Below, one piece after another: positions 10,148-18,968 of a DNA stretch of 64,000 nt. Position numbers and translations under genes: made by a program. Below the pieces are notes generated by a model that was not told the origin of the DNA, did no database searches, and worked only from the letters and a program-made list of their open reading frames with translations. The stretch spans positions 558,001 to 622,000 of the forward strand of contig NZ_VFMS01000001.1 of NCBI RefSeq assembly GCF_006715165.1, in the 5' to 3' direction. The stretch's first letter is position 1, and each line of letters opens with the position of its first letter. The stretch is from Arthrobacter sp. SLBN-122 (lineage in GTDB: Bacteria; Actinomycetota; Actinomycetes; Actinomycetales; Micrococcaceae).

Positions 10148-11158
10148 TTAGAGTTCGTCGTCGCCGAAGGCGGCGTCGTCCTCTTCGATTGCTGCGGCGC
10201 GTGCTGCGAGGTCAAAACCGGGAGGCGAGTCCTTGAGGGACAGGCCCAGTTCAACCAGCTTTGCCTTGACCTCGTCAATGGACTTTGCACCGAAGTTGCG
10301 GATGTCCATCAGGTCAGCCTCGGAGCGGGCAACGAGTTCACCCACGGTGTGGATGCCCTCACGCTTGAGGCAGTTGTAGGAACGGACGGTGAGGTCCAGA
10401 TCCTCGATCGGCAGTGCCATGTCGGCTGCCAGGGCAGCGTCGGTGGGTGACGGGCCGATCTCGATACCTTCAGCTGCGGTGTTCAGCTCACGGGCCAGAC
10501 CGAACAGTTCCACCAGGGTGGTGCCTGCGGAAGCAACGGCATCGCGCGGGGCGATGGCCTGCTTGGTCTCGACGTCGACAATCAGCTTGTCGAAGTCGGT
10601 GCGCTGCTCAACACGGGTTGCTTCCACGCGGAAAGTAACCTTCAGCACGGGCGAGTAGATGGAGTCGACCGGGATACGGCCGATCTCTGCGTCGCCGGAC
10701 TTGTTCTGAGCTGCCGAAACGTAGCCGCGGCCGCGCTCGATGGTCAGTTCGAGTTCGAACTTGCCCTTCGAGTTCAGCGTGGCGATGTGCAGATCCGGAT
10801 TGTGGAATTCGACGCCGGCCGGCGGAGCGATGTCCGCGGCGGTGACGACTCCGGGGCCCTGCTTGCGCAGGTAAGCCACGACAGGCTCGTCGTGCTCGGA
10901 GGAAACCGAGAGGCTCTTGATGTTAAGGATGATCTCGGTGACATCTTCCTTGACACCCGGAACCGTGGTGAACTCGTGCAGCACGCCATCGATCCGGATG
11001 CTGGTTACGGCAGCACCGGGGATGGAGGAGAGCAGGGTACGGCGGAGGGAGTTTCCGAGGGTGTAGCCGAAGCCCGGTTCCAGCGGTTCGATGATGAAAC
11101 GCGAACGGTTTTCGGAGACTACCTCTTCGGAGAGGGTGGGGCGCTGTGCAATGAGCAC
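10148..11158 (-). CDS. rpoA: RNA polymerase subunit alpha
   Basis: A 336-residue alpha subunit. The N-terminal assembly domain has [20 protein letters not shown] (alpha-beta contact and dimerisation). The C-terminal domain has the [14 protein letters not shown] and [13 protein letters not shown] helices that bind UP elements and activators. The C-terminus is acidic ([12 protein letters not shown]). It is the fifth gene of an infA-rpmJ-rpsM-rpsK-rpoA-rplQ unit. A perfect stem-loop lies in the 130-base gap upstream of it. Confidence 0.98.
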
Positions 11159-11238
11159 TTAGGTTTCCTTTCGGCGAGCATCCGCTATATGACGCAACAC
11201 AGGTGGTGGAAATTCGGTCTGAAGACTTAACGCGCTGG

Positions 11239-11270
11239 GCTTGCCCGGACCATCACTGGTCCGGGCAAGC
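11239..11270 (-). other. Perfect stem-loop between rpsK and rpoA
   Basis: A 14-bp perfect stem (arms GCTTGCCCGGACCA and TGGTCCGGGCAAGC) with a four-base loop lies in the intercistronic gap. No U-tract follows on the minus strand, so it is not a standard terminator. It may be an RNA processing or stability element, or a partial attenuator before rpoA. Confidence 0.6.
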
Positions 11271-11288
11271 TCCTGCTGCGGAAAAGAA

Positions 11289-11690
11289 TTAGACGCGGCG
11301 GCGCTTCGGCGGGCGGCAGCCGTTGTGCGCTGCGGGGGTGACGTCCTGGATGGAGCCAACCTCGAGGCCTGCGGCCTGCAGCGAACGGATGGCGGTTTCG
11401 CGTCCGGAACCCGGTCCCTTGACGAAAACGTCTACCTTGCGCATGCCGTGCTCCTGAGCACGCTTGGCAGCGGCTTCGGCAGCCATCTGGGCAGCGAACG
11501 GGGTGGACTTGCGCGAGCCCTTGAAGCCAACCTCACCGGAGGAAGCCCAGGAAATAACAGCGCCGGACGGATCCGTGATGGAAACGATGGTGTTGTTAAA
11601 GGTGCTCTTGATGTGCGCCTGGCCAAGCGCGATATTCTTCTTGTCCTTCTTACGCGGCTTGCGAACCGCGCCACGAGTCTTCGGGGGCAT
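11289..11690 (-). CDS. rpsK: 30S ribosomal protein S11
   Basis: A 133-residue S11 of the small-subunit platform. The sequence starts [19 protein letters not shown], includes [15 protein letters not shown] and ends in the conserved [12 protein letters not shown]. It lies between rpsM and rpoA, the usual alpha-operon order, with 54 bases to rpsM. Length is typical. Confidence 0.98.
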   Translation of the reverse strand: MPPKTRGAVRKPRKKDKKNIALGQAHIKSTFNNTIVSITDPSGAVISWASSGEVGFKGSRKSTPFAAQMAAEAAAKRAQEHGMRKVDVFVKGPGSGRETAIRSLQAAGLEVGSIQDVTPAAHNGCRPPKRRRV

Positions 11691-11744
11691 TTTTTCTCCT
11701 ACAGAAAGTTATTGGGGAAAGTCCGTAAATCCCGGGCGGGGATT

Positions 11745-12119
11745 TTAACGGGCCTTCTTCTTGCCTGCGACGGTGCGCTTCGGACCCTTGCGGGTACGGG
11801 CGTTGGTCTTGGTACGCTGCCCGCGGACCGGGAGGCCCTTACGGTGGCGAATACCTTCGTAGCTGCCGATTTCAACCTTGCGGCGGATATCAGCTGCTAC
11901 TTCGCGGCGAAGGTCACCCTCAACCTTGTAGTTGCCTTCGATGTAATCACGCAGCTCAACCAGCTGGGCATCGGTCAGGTCCTTGACGCGAACGTCAGCG
12001 CTGATGCCCGTGGCAGCCAGGGTTTCGTGTGCACGGGTCTTGCCCACGCCGTAGATGTAAGTAAGCGCAATTTCCAGCCGCTTTTCGCGGGGAATGTCTA
12101 CGCCAGCGAGACGAGCCAT
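11745..12119 (-). CDS. rpsM: 30S ribosomal protein S13
   Basis: A 124-residue S13 of the small-subunit head, which contacts the large subunit (bridge B1) and P-site tRNA. It starts [21 protein letters not shown] and has the H2TH-like [10 protein letters not shown] segment. The basic tail [15 protein letters not shown] points toward the decoding site. Its ATG is preceded by GGAGT on the minus strand. It follows rpmJ by 176 bases; that gap holds short hairpins (for example CCGCAC/GTGCGG at about 12164-12180) but no gene. Confidence 0.98.
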   Translation of the reverse strand: MARLAGVDIPREKRLEIALTYIYGVGKTRAHETLAATGISADVRVKDLTDAQLVELRDYIEGNYKVEGDLRREVAADIRRKVEIGSYEGIRHRKGLPVRGQRTKTNARTRKGPKRTVAGKKKAR

Positions 12120-12295
12120 AGTGGCAGTACTCCTTGATAAACCGGAGGTCGTAGGCAGTACACCCGCACGTTCCGTGCGGCCCCAGCCTCCGACCGGGGG
12201 TTAGCTGCCCGGGCTCCATACGTCCCAGGTCAGCTTGTGCTGCCTTTATTTACTTGCGTGGGTTAGCAACCCAGGATTTCCTTCAGGGAAGGAAA

Positions 12296-12409
12296 TTAGC
12301 CCTGGCGCTGCTTGTGGCGCGGGTTCTCGCAGATCACCATGACCCGGCCATTACGGCGGATCACTTTGCACTTTTCGCAGATCTGCTTGACGCTCGGCTT
12401 GACCTTCAT
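12296..12409 (-). CDS. rpmJ: 50S ribosomal protein L36
   Basis: A 37-residue L36: it starts [19 protein letters not shown] and ends [10 protein letters not shown]. The four zinc ligands of the C+ form are present (C-x2-C at residues 11 and 14, a later cysteine in VICENP and the histidine in PRHKQ). The ATG at 12409 is the only reasonable start. It lies between infA and rpsM, the usual place for this gene. Confidence 0.96.
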   Translation of the reverse strand: MKVKPSVKQICEKCKVIRRNGRVMVICENPRHKQRQG

Positions 12410-12480
12410 GGCGTTCCTTTGCGTGTAGCAGTGTGGTCAACTGGAGCAGTAGTCAGCTTGCGCTGAAGCCGCCCAGCAAT

Positions 12481-12702
12481 TTACTTGTAGCGGTAGACGA
12501 TACGACCACGGGTGAGGTCGTACGGGCTCAGCTCCACCACTACGCGGTCCTCGGGGAGGATCCTGATGTAGTGCTGACGCATCTTTCCAGAGATGTGTGC
12601 CAGAACGATGTGCTTGTTGGTGAGCTCAACGCGAAACATCGCGTTAGGCAGCGCCTCGGTCACAACGCCTTCGATCTCAATGACCCCGTCCTTCTTGGCC
12701 AT
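12481..12702 (-). CDS. infA: Translation initiation factor IF-1
   Basis: A 73-residue IF-1, a single OB-fold protein that binds the A site of the 30S subunit during initiation. It begins [20 protein letters not shown], continues through [19 protein letters not shown] and ends [13 protein letters not shown]. The frame is open another 55 codons upstream, but the ATG at 12702 matches the conserved start and is preceded by GGAGGGT. It is the first gene of the infA-rpmJ-rpsM-rpsK-rpoA-rplQ unit. The 171 bases before it are leader and probable promoter. Confidence 0.97.
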   Translation of the reverse strand: MAKKDGVIEIEGVVTEALPNAMFRVELTNKHIVLAHISGKMRQHYIRILPEDRVVVELSPYDLTRGRIVYRYK

Positions 12703-12873
12703 ACCCTCCGCTAACTGTTGTTGCCGCAGCCCCGCCGGATTGCACCGGGCATGACCACGAACGTTTTTGTTGGATCGATTGCCGGCTCCAGGCCCAAAAG
12801 GGCGTGGCAGTCCAGACAACCAACAAACAACACTACCCTCTTGGCCGGTAAAAGTTAAATCGGCCATAGTAGC

Positions 12874-13881
12874 CTACGCGGTGCGGTACGCACCATATTC
12901 GCCCGCTGGAGTGCTGACGCCCTCAGCACTGGCCACCCCGTCCAGGATGGCTGAACGGACGACGTCGGCTGCCGCACTCTGCAGCGTAATCAGGCTGAGC
13001 TGCCGGGCAGCTTCGTCCGAGCGATCCAGTGGGAGAGCTCCAGTTGCCAAACAAAAGACAGTATCCCCGTCAGCCAGGGTGTGGGAGGGGTTCAGTGCGC
13101 GGGCGATCCCGGCGTGGGAAGCAGAGGCAGTCCGCTTGCACTCCGCCACATCAAGGACCGCGTTGGTAGCCACAACGACCAGGGTTGTATTCAGTGGCGC
13201 GTCTAAGTTGGGCCCACGCGAGCCGGGTTCCCTGGCCGAGCTTGCGAGGTTAGGGGGCTCGTGGGGCGGAACGAGCGAGCGCGCGGAGGGTTCGGGATTT
13301 CCCGAAGGAGTTACTGGCAGTCCCAGCGCATTCACCACCGCCAGCGCTCCAACAACAAGGCCGCTCTCCAGCACGATGGAGGCCATGCCCACTCCACCTT
13401 TGAACTGGCCGCGGCCGATGACGGCGCCAGTGCCGGCACCGACGTTGCCCCGTCCGACGTCGTGCCTTTCCTTTTGTCCCGCCGCGGCGGCCGTTGCCGC
13501 GTAGCCCATCTCCGGCGTCGGACGTGCTGTGAAGTCCCCTCCCCTGCCCAGGTCGAAGATGGCGGCGGCGGGAACGATGGGCACGACGCCGCCTGGAACG
13601 GCGAAACCCCTGCCGTTTTCCTCGCACCAGCGCTGGGCGCCGGCAGCGGACGCCAGCCCGTAGGCACTGCCGCCGGTGAGGACTACGGCGTCCACCGTGC
13701 TGACCAGGGTGGTGGGGTCAAGGGCGTCCGTTTCGTGGGTGGCAGGCCCGCCGCCCTGGACATCGACGGAACCCACCGTGCCCGGCGGCGGGAGGACCAC
13801 GGTGACGCCGGTCAGCCATCCTCCGCTGTCCTTTTGGACATGGCCAACCCGGATGCCCGGAACGTCGGTGATGCTTCCCAT
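12874..13881 (-). CDS. P1-family (DmpA-type) peptidase with a repeat-derived insertion
   Basis: A 335-residue member of the P1/S58 family of self-processing N-terminal nucleophile hydrolases. It starts MGSITDVPGIRVGHVQ and has DVQGGGPATHETD, VDAVVLTGGSAYGL and, at residues 231-233, Asn-Thr-Thr in LNTTLVVVATNA, the expected self-cleavage/nucleophile region. The ATG at 13881 fits the family start; a GTG/ATG further upstream would add 13 unconserved residues. Residues about 205-225 (PPNLASSAREPGSRGPN) are encoded by the dispersed repeat at 13209-13267, just before the cleavage site. Substrate is unknown. It is the gene immediately upstream of infA on the same strand. Confidence 0.85.
   Translation of the reverse strand: MGSITDVPGIRVGHVQKDSGGWLTGVTVVLPPPGTVGSVDVQGGGPATHETDALDPTTLVSTVDAVVLTGGSAYGLASAAGAQRWCEENGRGFAVPGGVVPIVPAAAIFDLGRGGDFTARPTPEMGYAATAAAAGQKERHDVGRGNVGAGTGAVIGRGQFKGGVGMASIVLESGLVVGALAVVNALGLPVTPSGNPEPSARSLVPPHEPPNLASSAREPGSRGPNLDAPLNTTLVVVATNAVLDVAECKRTASASHAGIARALNPSHTLADGDTVFCLATGALPLDRSDEAARQLSLITLQSAAADVVRSAILDGVASAEGVSTPAGEYGAYRTA
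13209..13267. repeat. Dispersed 60-bp repeat, copy inside the P1 peptidase gene
   Basis: It matches the intergenic copy at 8520-8580 across GGGCCCACGC, GGGTTCCCT, CCGAGCTTGCGAGGTTAGGG and TGGGG. The hairpin is kept: CCCTGGCC replaces CCCTAACC, and its two changed bases still allow G-U pairing with GGTTAGGG. It is in frame with the gene and free of stop codons, adding about 20 residues. Confidence 0.7.
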
Positions 13882-14096
13882 CCCCCTATTCTCCCCTCCG
13901 CGGGCGTGCCCCTGCCGCATTGGGAAACTTTGTGCGAGACTGCATTCAACACAGCGTTAACGGGCGACGAAGCCTTGGATAACAGTCCCCTGACAAGGGC
14001 ATATGCGGGTTTCAGCCCTCTGACGGTCTGGTGTAGTAGTGCCTAGATCAAGCCAGGGCCGGCCACAAGCAGGCTCCCAACCCGGGAGAGACACGC

Positions 14097-15056
14097 ATGA
14101 CCCGTCAACTCGCCCCGCACCCAGCCGCCAAACCCAAGAGGCCTCCGGGCCGCTCGGCGAAAGTCCCAAAGCGGCGGTGGACCGCGCGGACCCGGCGGGA
14201 CTTCTTCGTTTTCCTCGCCATGGCGCTGCCCAACCTGGTGCTGATCGCGGTTTTCACCTACCGTCCGCTGTTCAGCAATATGTACTACTCCACACTGGAC
14301 TGGACCCTGGGCTCCCCCACCGCAACGGTGGTTGGCCTCGCCAACTACGTCACCTTCTTCAGCAGCAATGACGCACCGAAAGTCCTGGGGACCACCGCCG
14401 TGTTCACGCTGGTTACAGTGGGTGGTTCCATGGTCCTGGGCCTGCTGGTGGCGCTGGCCCTGAACGCGAAGATCCGCGGCACCACGTTCGCCCGTTCAGC
14501 CGTCTTTGCACCGTACGTCCTCTCCGGCGTCGGCGTAGGCCTGGTGTGGCTGTTCATCTTCGATCCCGGCTACGGCGTCCTGGCCTGGCTGCTGCGCGGC
14601 ATCGGGCAGCAGAGCCCGCAGTGGATTAACGACCCCCAGCTCTCGCTCGTCATGGTGATCCTGGTATACGTCTGGAAGAACCTGGGCTACTGCGCCGTGG
14701 TGTATCTCGCCGGGCTCCAGTCCCTTCCGCAGGATGTCATGGAGGCCGCATCCCTTGATGGCGCCAACGGATTCCGCCGTTTCACCAGCATCTCGCTGCC
14801 GCTGCTGTCCCCCACCGCGTTCTTCCTGCTGATCACCACCATGCTCAGTTCACTGCAGGCCTTCGACCTCATCCGCATCATGACGCCCTTGGGCACCGGC
14901 ACCAGCACCCTGATCTACGAGGCCTACCTGCAGGCCTTCGGTGCCTACAACAGGGCAGGCTACTCGGCAGCAATTTCCGTGGTCCTGTTCGCGATCCTCC
15001 TGGTGATCACCGTGCTTCAGTTGCGGTTCGTGGAACGAAAGGTGCATTACTCATGA
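14097..15056 (+). CDS. Carbohydrate ABC transporter permease (MalF/UgpA type)
   Basis: A 319-residue inner-membrane permease with six predicted membrane segments after a basic cytoplasmic N-terminus. The EAA loop EAASLDGANGFRRFTSISLPLL (about residues 215-235) is the docking site for the ATPase subunit. It forms a sugar uptake operon with the next permease (four-base ATGA overlap) and the substrate-binding lipoprotein. The likely substrate is an oligosaccharide or glycerol-phosphate type compound; the sequence does not decide. The 136 bases upstream hold no recognisable regulator gene or clear operator. Confidence 0.9.
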   Translation: MTRQLAPHPAAKPKRPPGRSAKVPKRRWTARTRRDFFVFLAMALPNLVLIAVFTYRPLFSNMYYSTLDWTLGSPTATVVGLANYVTFFSSNDAPKVLGTTAVFTLVTVGGSMVLGLLVALALNAKIRGTTFARSAVFAPYVLSGVGVGLVWLFIFDPGYGVLAWLLRGIGQQSPQWINDPQLSLVMVILVYVWKNLGYCAVVYLAGLQSLPQDVMEAASLDGANGFRRFTSISLPLLSPTAFFLLITTMLSSLQAFDLIRIMTPLGTGTSTLIYEAYLQAFGAYNRAGYSAAISVVLFAILLVITVLQLRFVERKVHYS

Positions 15057-15973
15057 CCTCCCTGTCCCCGGTCAGCCCCGACCCCACAGCCCCCGCCATC
15101 AGCGCACCGGAGCCAGGCCTTCACCGCGACCGCCCCTTCTCGCGCCGCAACCTCATCCGCACCGTGGTGGGCGGCTACCTGCCGCTGCTCGTGGCCACCC
15201 TGGTGGTATTCCTGCCCCTGCTGTGGATGGTCCTGAGCTCCTTCAAGCAGTCCGGCGAGATTGTCACCACGGACCTGAAAATCCTTCCGGAAAGCCTGAA
15301 CCTCGAGAACTACCGGACCGCCATGACCACGGTGCCGTTTGGGCAGTTCTTCCTGAACAGCACCATCGTCACGCTGGCCGGGGCCACCATCAAGGTGCTG
15401 CTGGCCATCCTGACGGCCTACGCTTTGGTGTTTGTCCGCTTCCCGTTCCGGAACTTCATCTTCCTGCTGATCCTGGTGGCCCTCATGGTGCCGCCGCAGG
15501 TGTCCATCCTGCCCAACTTCATCCTGATCGCGGGCATCGGTGGAAAGAACACGCTGTGGGGCATCATCCTCCCCGGCCTTGGCACCGCGTTCGGGACGTT
15601 CCTGCTGCGCCAGCACTTCCGCACCCTCCCCGCTTCCATCCTGGAATCGGCCGAGATGGACGGTGCTGGCCACTGGCGCCGTTTGTGGCAGATCGTGGTT
15701 CCCGTTTCGGTCCCGTCCATCGCCACGGTGGCACTGGTGACCATCGTGACCGAATGGAATGACTACATCTGGCCCCTCATCATCACGGACCGTCCGGAAA
15801 CCATGACCCTTCCCGTCGGGCTCACCCTGCTGCAGAACAACGAAAGCAACGCTGCCGGCTGGGGTGTCCTCATGGCGGGGGCAGTCCTGGTCATCGTTCC
15901 CATCCTGATCATCTTCGCGGCCCTCCAGCGCTACATCGTTGCGGGCCTCACCCAGGGCAGCGTGACCGGTTAA
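15053..15973 (+). CDS. Carbohydrate ABC transporter permease (MalG type)
   Basis: A 306-residue permease, partner of the one at 14097. It has a long hydrophilic N-terminus, six membrane segments and the EAA loop ESAEMDGAGHWRRLWQIVVP. The C-terminus AALQRYIVAGLTQGSVTG is typical of MalG/UgpE proteins. Its ATG overlaps the preceding stop (ATGA), which implies equal expression of the two subunits. The binding protein follows after 61 bases. Confidence 0.92.
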   Translation: MTSLSPVSPDPTAPAISAPEPGLHRDRPFSRRNLIRTVVGGYLPLLVATLVVFLPLLWMVLSSFKQSGEIVTTDLKILPESLNLENYRTAMTTVPFGQFFLNSTIVTLAGATIKVLLAILTAYALVFVRFPFRNFIFLLILVALMVPPQVSILPNFILIAGIGGKNTLWGIILPGLGTAFGTFLLRQHFRTLPASILESAEMDGAGHWRRLWQIVVPVSVPSIATVALVTIVTEWNDYIWPLIITDRPETMTLPVGLTLLQNNESNAAGWGVLMAGAVLVIVPILIIFAALQRYIVAGLTQGSVTG

Positions 15974-16034
15974 GCTGCCGGCCGCCGTCGCACTTTCCAA
16001 CCCTTACAAAGGCACCAACCGAAAGGAAACTGTC

Positions 16035-17384
16035 ATGACACTGCACCTGGACCGGAGGCATTTCCTGGGCCTGGCAGGGGTATCCGCCTCTGCCGCCGCC
16101 CTTGCCGCATGCGGCGGACCATCCACAAGCGGCGGCGGCCAGGCTACCTCCCAAGCTGCCGAGATCGACTTCAAGGACGTGAAGCCGGCGGCCAAGATCG
16201 ACTTCTGGTCCAGCCACCCCGGCCAGTCGCAGGACGTGGAGAAGAGCCTGATCGATAAATTCCACGCCAAGAACCCGGACATCACGGTGAACCTGGTTAC
16301 CGCCGGAGCAAACTACGAGGAAATCGCCCAGAAGTTCCAAACCGCCCAGGCGGCAAAGTCGGGCCTGCCGGGTGTGGTGGTCCTGTCCGACGTCTGGTGG
16401 TTCCGCTACTACACCAACGGCAGCATCATTCCCGTTGATGGCCTGATCAAGCAGCTGGACATGAGGATGGACGACTTCCAGCAGTCTCTGGTGAACGACT
16501 ACAAGTACGACAACAAGCAGTGGGCGCTGCCATACGGCCGGTCCACGCCGCTGTTCTACTACAACAAGGACCATTTTGCGGCGGCCGGCCTTCCCGACCG
16601 GGCACCGAAGACCTGGGATGAATTCGCTGAATGGGCGCCCAAGCTGAAGGCCAGCTCGGGCGCCCAGTACGCCTACATCTACCCCGCTCTCGCCGGGTAC
16701 GCGGGCTGGACACTGCAGAACATGCTGTGGGGATGGGGCGGCGGCTGGTCCAAGGAATGGGACATCACGTGTGACTCCACCGAGTCCGTTGCCGCGCTGC
16801 AGTGGGCGCAGGATTCGATCTACAAGGACAAGTGGGCCGGCGTCTCGTCCAAGGAAGCCGCTGATGACTTCTCCGCCGGCCTCACGTCCACCACCATCTC
16901 GTCCACGGGTTCGCTGCTGGGAATCCTGAAGTCCGCCAAGTTCAACGTGGGCGTTGGTTTCCTGCCGGGCGGGCCCAAGGCGCAATCGAACGTGTGCCCC
17001 ACCGGCGGCGCCGGCCTGGGTATTCCCAGCGGCATCACCAAGGAGGAGCAGCTCGCGGCCGGAAAGTTCCTGGACTTCGTCACCCAGCCGGCGAGCACCG
17101 CGGAGTTCTCTGCGGCCACCGGCTACATGCCCACCCGAAAGTCCGCGGATACGGCGTCCGTCCTGGCCAAGACGCCGCAGATCAAGACCGCTATGGACCA
17201 GCTCGCCGTAACCAAGGTCCAGGACAACGCCCGGGTGTTCCTGCCGGGCGCCGACCAGGAAATGGCCAAGGCCGCCGCGAAGATCCTCACCCAGCAGGGC
17301 GATGTGAAGTCCACCATGACAGACCTGAAGAACACGCTGCAGAGCATCTACGAGCGCGACGTGAAGCCGAAGCTGAAGTCCTAA
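16035..17384 (+). CDS. Sugar ABC transporter substrate-binding lipoprotein
   Basis: A 449-residue extracytoplasmic solute-binding protein of family 1. The N-terminus is DRRHFLGLAGVSASAAALAAC: a twin-arginine motif followed by the lipobox LAAC (Cys29), so Tat export and lipid anchoring are likely. WSSHPGQSQDVEKSL and the tryptophan-rich MLWGWGGGW region are typical of oligosaccharide binders. It comes last in the operon, after two permeases, and no ATPase gene is present. A strong bidirectional terminator follows. Confidence 0.92.
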   Translation: MTLHLDRRHFLGLAGVSASAAALAACGGPSTSGGGQATSQAAEIDFKDVKPAAKIDFWSSHPGQSQDVEKSLIDKFHAKNPDITVNLVTAGANYEEIAQKFQTAQAAKSGLPGVVVLSDVWWFRYYTNGSIIPVDGLIKQLDMRMDDFQQSLVNDYKYDNKQWALPYGRSTPLFYYNKDHFAAAGLPDRAPKTWDEFAEWAPKLKASSGAQYAYIYPALAGYAGWTLQNMLWGWGGGWSKEWDITCDSTESVAALQWAQDSIYKDKWAGVSSKEAADDFSAGLTSTTISSTGSLLGILKSAKFNVGVGFLPGGPKAQSNVCPTGGAGLGIPSGITKEEQLAAGKFLDFVTQPASTAEFSAATGYMPTRKSADTASVLAKTPQIKTAMDQLAVTKVQDNARVFLPGADQEMAKAAAKILTQQGDVKSTMTDLKNTLQSIYERDVKPKLKS

Positions 17385-17392
17385 CTGCCGTC

Positions 17393-17450
17393 GACGCGCA
17401 AAAGCCCTGGCCGGTCCCGAATTCGGGTCCCGTCAGGGCTTTTGCGCGTC
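17393..17450. terminator. Bidirectional terminator between the sugar operon and map
   Basis: The arms GACGCGCAAAAGCCCTG and CAGGGCTTTTGCGCGTC pair perfectly over 17 bp. A smaller hairpin (GGTCCCGAATTCGGGTCC) lies in the middle. It separates the convergent binding-protein gene and map. Confidence 0.75.
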
Positions 17451-17490
17451 ACGCAGGACAACACGTGTCGAAGAGGGGGAAGTGTTTCCC

Positions 17491-18318
17491 TTACGGAATC
17501 GGCACCGGGGTGACGCCGAGGGGCACCAGGTGCTCCGCACCGCCGTCGGGCGCTGACAGCACCCAAATGCCCTTTTCATGCACGGCCACCGAGTGCTCCC
17601 ACTGGCAGGACCGCTTGCCGTCGGTGGTGACCACCGTCCAGTCGTCGTCCAGGACTGCGGTGTCGATGCTGCCGCGCACCAGCATGGGCTCAATGGCCAG
17701 GCACAGGCCCGGTTTGATCCTGGGACCGCGGTGGTTGGTGCGGTAGTTCAGGACGTCCGGCGCCATGTGCATCTCGGAGCCGATGCCGTGGCCCACGTAG
17801 TCCTCCAGGATGCCCAACGGTTTGCCCGGGACGGATGAAACGTAGTCGTCGATCGCGGCGCCAATGTCCCCCACGTGGGTGCCGGTGGCCAGCGCCGCGA
17901 TCCCCCGCCACATGGCTGCCAGGGTGACGTCGGAGAGCCGCTGGTCCTCGGGGTCGGCGGTTCCCACGATCACCGTGCGCGCCGAGTCCGAATGCCAGCC
18001 GTTGACGATCGCGCCGCCGTCGATGGAGATGATGTCGCCGTCCTGCAGTACGCGACTGCCCGGGATCCCGTGCACCACTTCCTCATTGACCGAGGTGCAA
18101 ATTGTGGCCGGGAAGCCGTGGTAGCCCAGGAAGTTGGACTTGGCGCCAGCCTCATTAAGGACGGCGGCGAAGACGTCGTCCAGGTGCCTGGTGGTAACCC
18201 CCGGCACCGCGGCTGCAACGGCGGCATCCAGTGCACGGCTAAGGACCAGGCCGGCCTCATGCATGGTGCGCATCTGGGCGTTGTTCTTGAATTCGATGCG
18301 GGGCTGGCCGAAGGCCAT
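17491..18318 (-). CDS. map: Methionine aminopeptidase, type I
   Basis: Removes the initiator methionine from nascent proteins. The 275-residue enzyme has all five metal ligands of the pita-bread fold: two aspartates (SIDGG and SDSART), the histidine in VGHGIG, and glutamates in LAIEPM and WEHSVAV. The ATG at 18318 is preceded by AAAGGA at six-base spacing and is preferred over an in-frame upstream codon. It follows adk, as in the secY-adk-map order of most bacteria, but a stem-loop lies between them. Confidence 0.96.
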   Translation of the reverse strand: MAFGQPRIEFKNNAQMRTMHEAGLVLSRALDAAVAAAVPGVTTRHLDDVFAAVLNEAGAKSNFLGYHGFPATICTSVNEEVVHGIPGSRVLQDGDIISIDGGAIVNGWHSDSARTVIVGTADPEDQRLSDVTLAAMWRGIAALATGTHVGDIGAAIDDYVSSVPGKPLGILEDYVGHGIGSEMHMAPDVLNYRTNHRGPRIKPGLCLAIEPMLVRGSIDTAVLDDDWTVVTTDGKRSCQWEHSVAVHEKGIWVLSAPDGGAEHLVPLGVTPVPIP

Positions 18319-18339
18319 GGTGATTCCTTTCAAATGGCT

Positions 18340-18371
18340 GAGGCTCCTCCCGGATGCCGGGAGGAGCCTCG
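18340..18371 (-). other. Stem-loop between adk and map
   Basis: A perfect GC-rich hairpin (arms GAGGCTCCTCCCGG and CCGGGAGGAGCCTC, four-base loop) sits in the 71-base gap between the adk stop and the map start. No U-tract follows on the minus strand. It could attenuate or process the secY-adk-map transcript. Confidence 0.6.
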
Positions 18372-18389
18372 ATAAACCGGGCGCCTTGG

Positions 18390-18968
18390 TCAGGCTGCCT
18401 GAGCGGCCTTGATGGCCTGCATCACGCGGTTGGTAACTTCGTCGATGGGACCGATCCCGTCAACCTGGGTGAGGATGCCGCGCTCGGCGTACTTCGCCAC
18501 CACGGCTTCGGTCTGCTCGTGGTAGAGGTCCAGGCGGTGGCGGATGACGGCTTCGTTGTCGTCGCTCCGGCCCGTTTCCTTGGCCCGGCCCAGCAGCCGG
18601 TGGACCAGTTCCTCGTCATCGGCGGTCAGCTGGAGGACCACGTCGAGCTTCTCGTCGCCATCGGCGAGGATCTCGTCAAGGTAGTCCACCTGCGCAGTGG
18701 TGCGCGGGTAGCCGTCCAGCAGGAAGCCGTTTTCGACGTCGGACTCGCCCAGGCGGTCGCGGACCATCTTGTTGGTCACGCTGTCCGGAACGAAGTCCCC
18801 GTTGTCCATGTACTTCTTGGCCTCGAGGCCCAGCGGGGTTTCACCCTTCACGTTGGCCCGGAAGATGTCGCCGGTAGAGATGGCCACAACGCCGAGGCGT
18901 TCTGAGATCCGCTCTGCCTGCGTTCCTTTTCCGGAACCGGGAGGTCCAATAATCAGCATTCTCGTCAT
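18390..18968 (-). CDS. adk: Adenylate kinase
   Basis: Interconverts AMP plus ATP with two ADP. The P-loop GPPGSGKGTQ is at residues 8-17, with ISTGDIFRANV in the AMP-binding region and LDGYPRTTAQ. At 192 residues it is the short form with a reduced LID and no zinc-binding cysteines, the usual actinobacterial type. Its ATG overlaps the secY stop by four bases, so it is translationally coupled to secY. Confidence 0.97.
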   Translation of the reverse strand: MTRMLIIGPPGSGKGTQAERISERLGVVAISTGDIFRANVKGETPLGLEAKKYMDNGDFVPDSVTNKMVRDRLGESDVENGFLLDGYPRTTAQVDYLDEILADGDEKLDVVLQLTADDEELVHRLLGRAKETGRSDDNEAVIRHRLDLYHEQTEAVVAKYAERGILTQVDGIGPIDEVTNRVMQAIKAAQAA

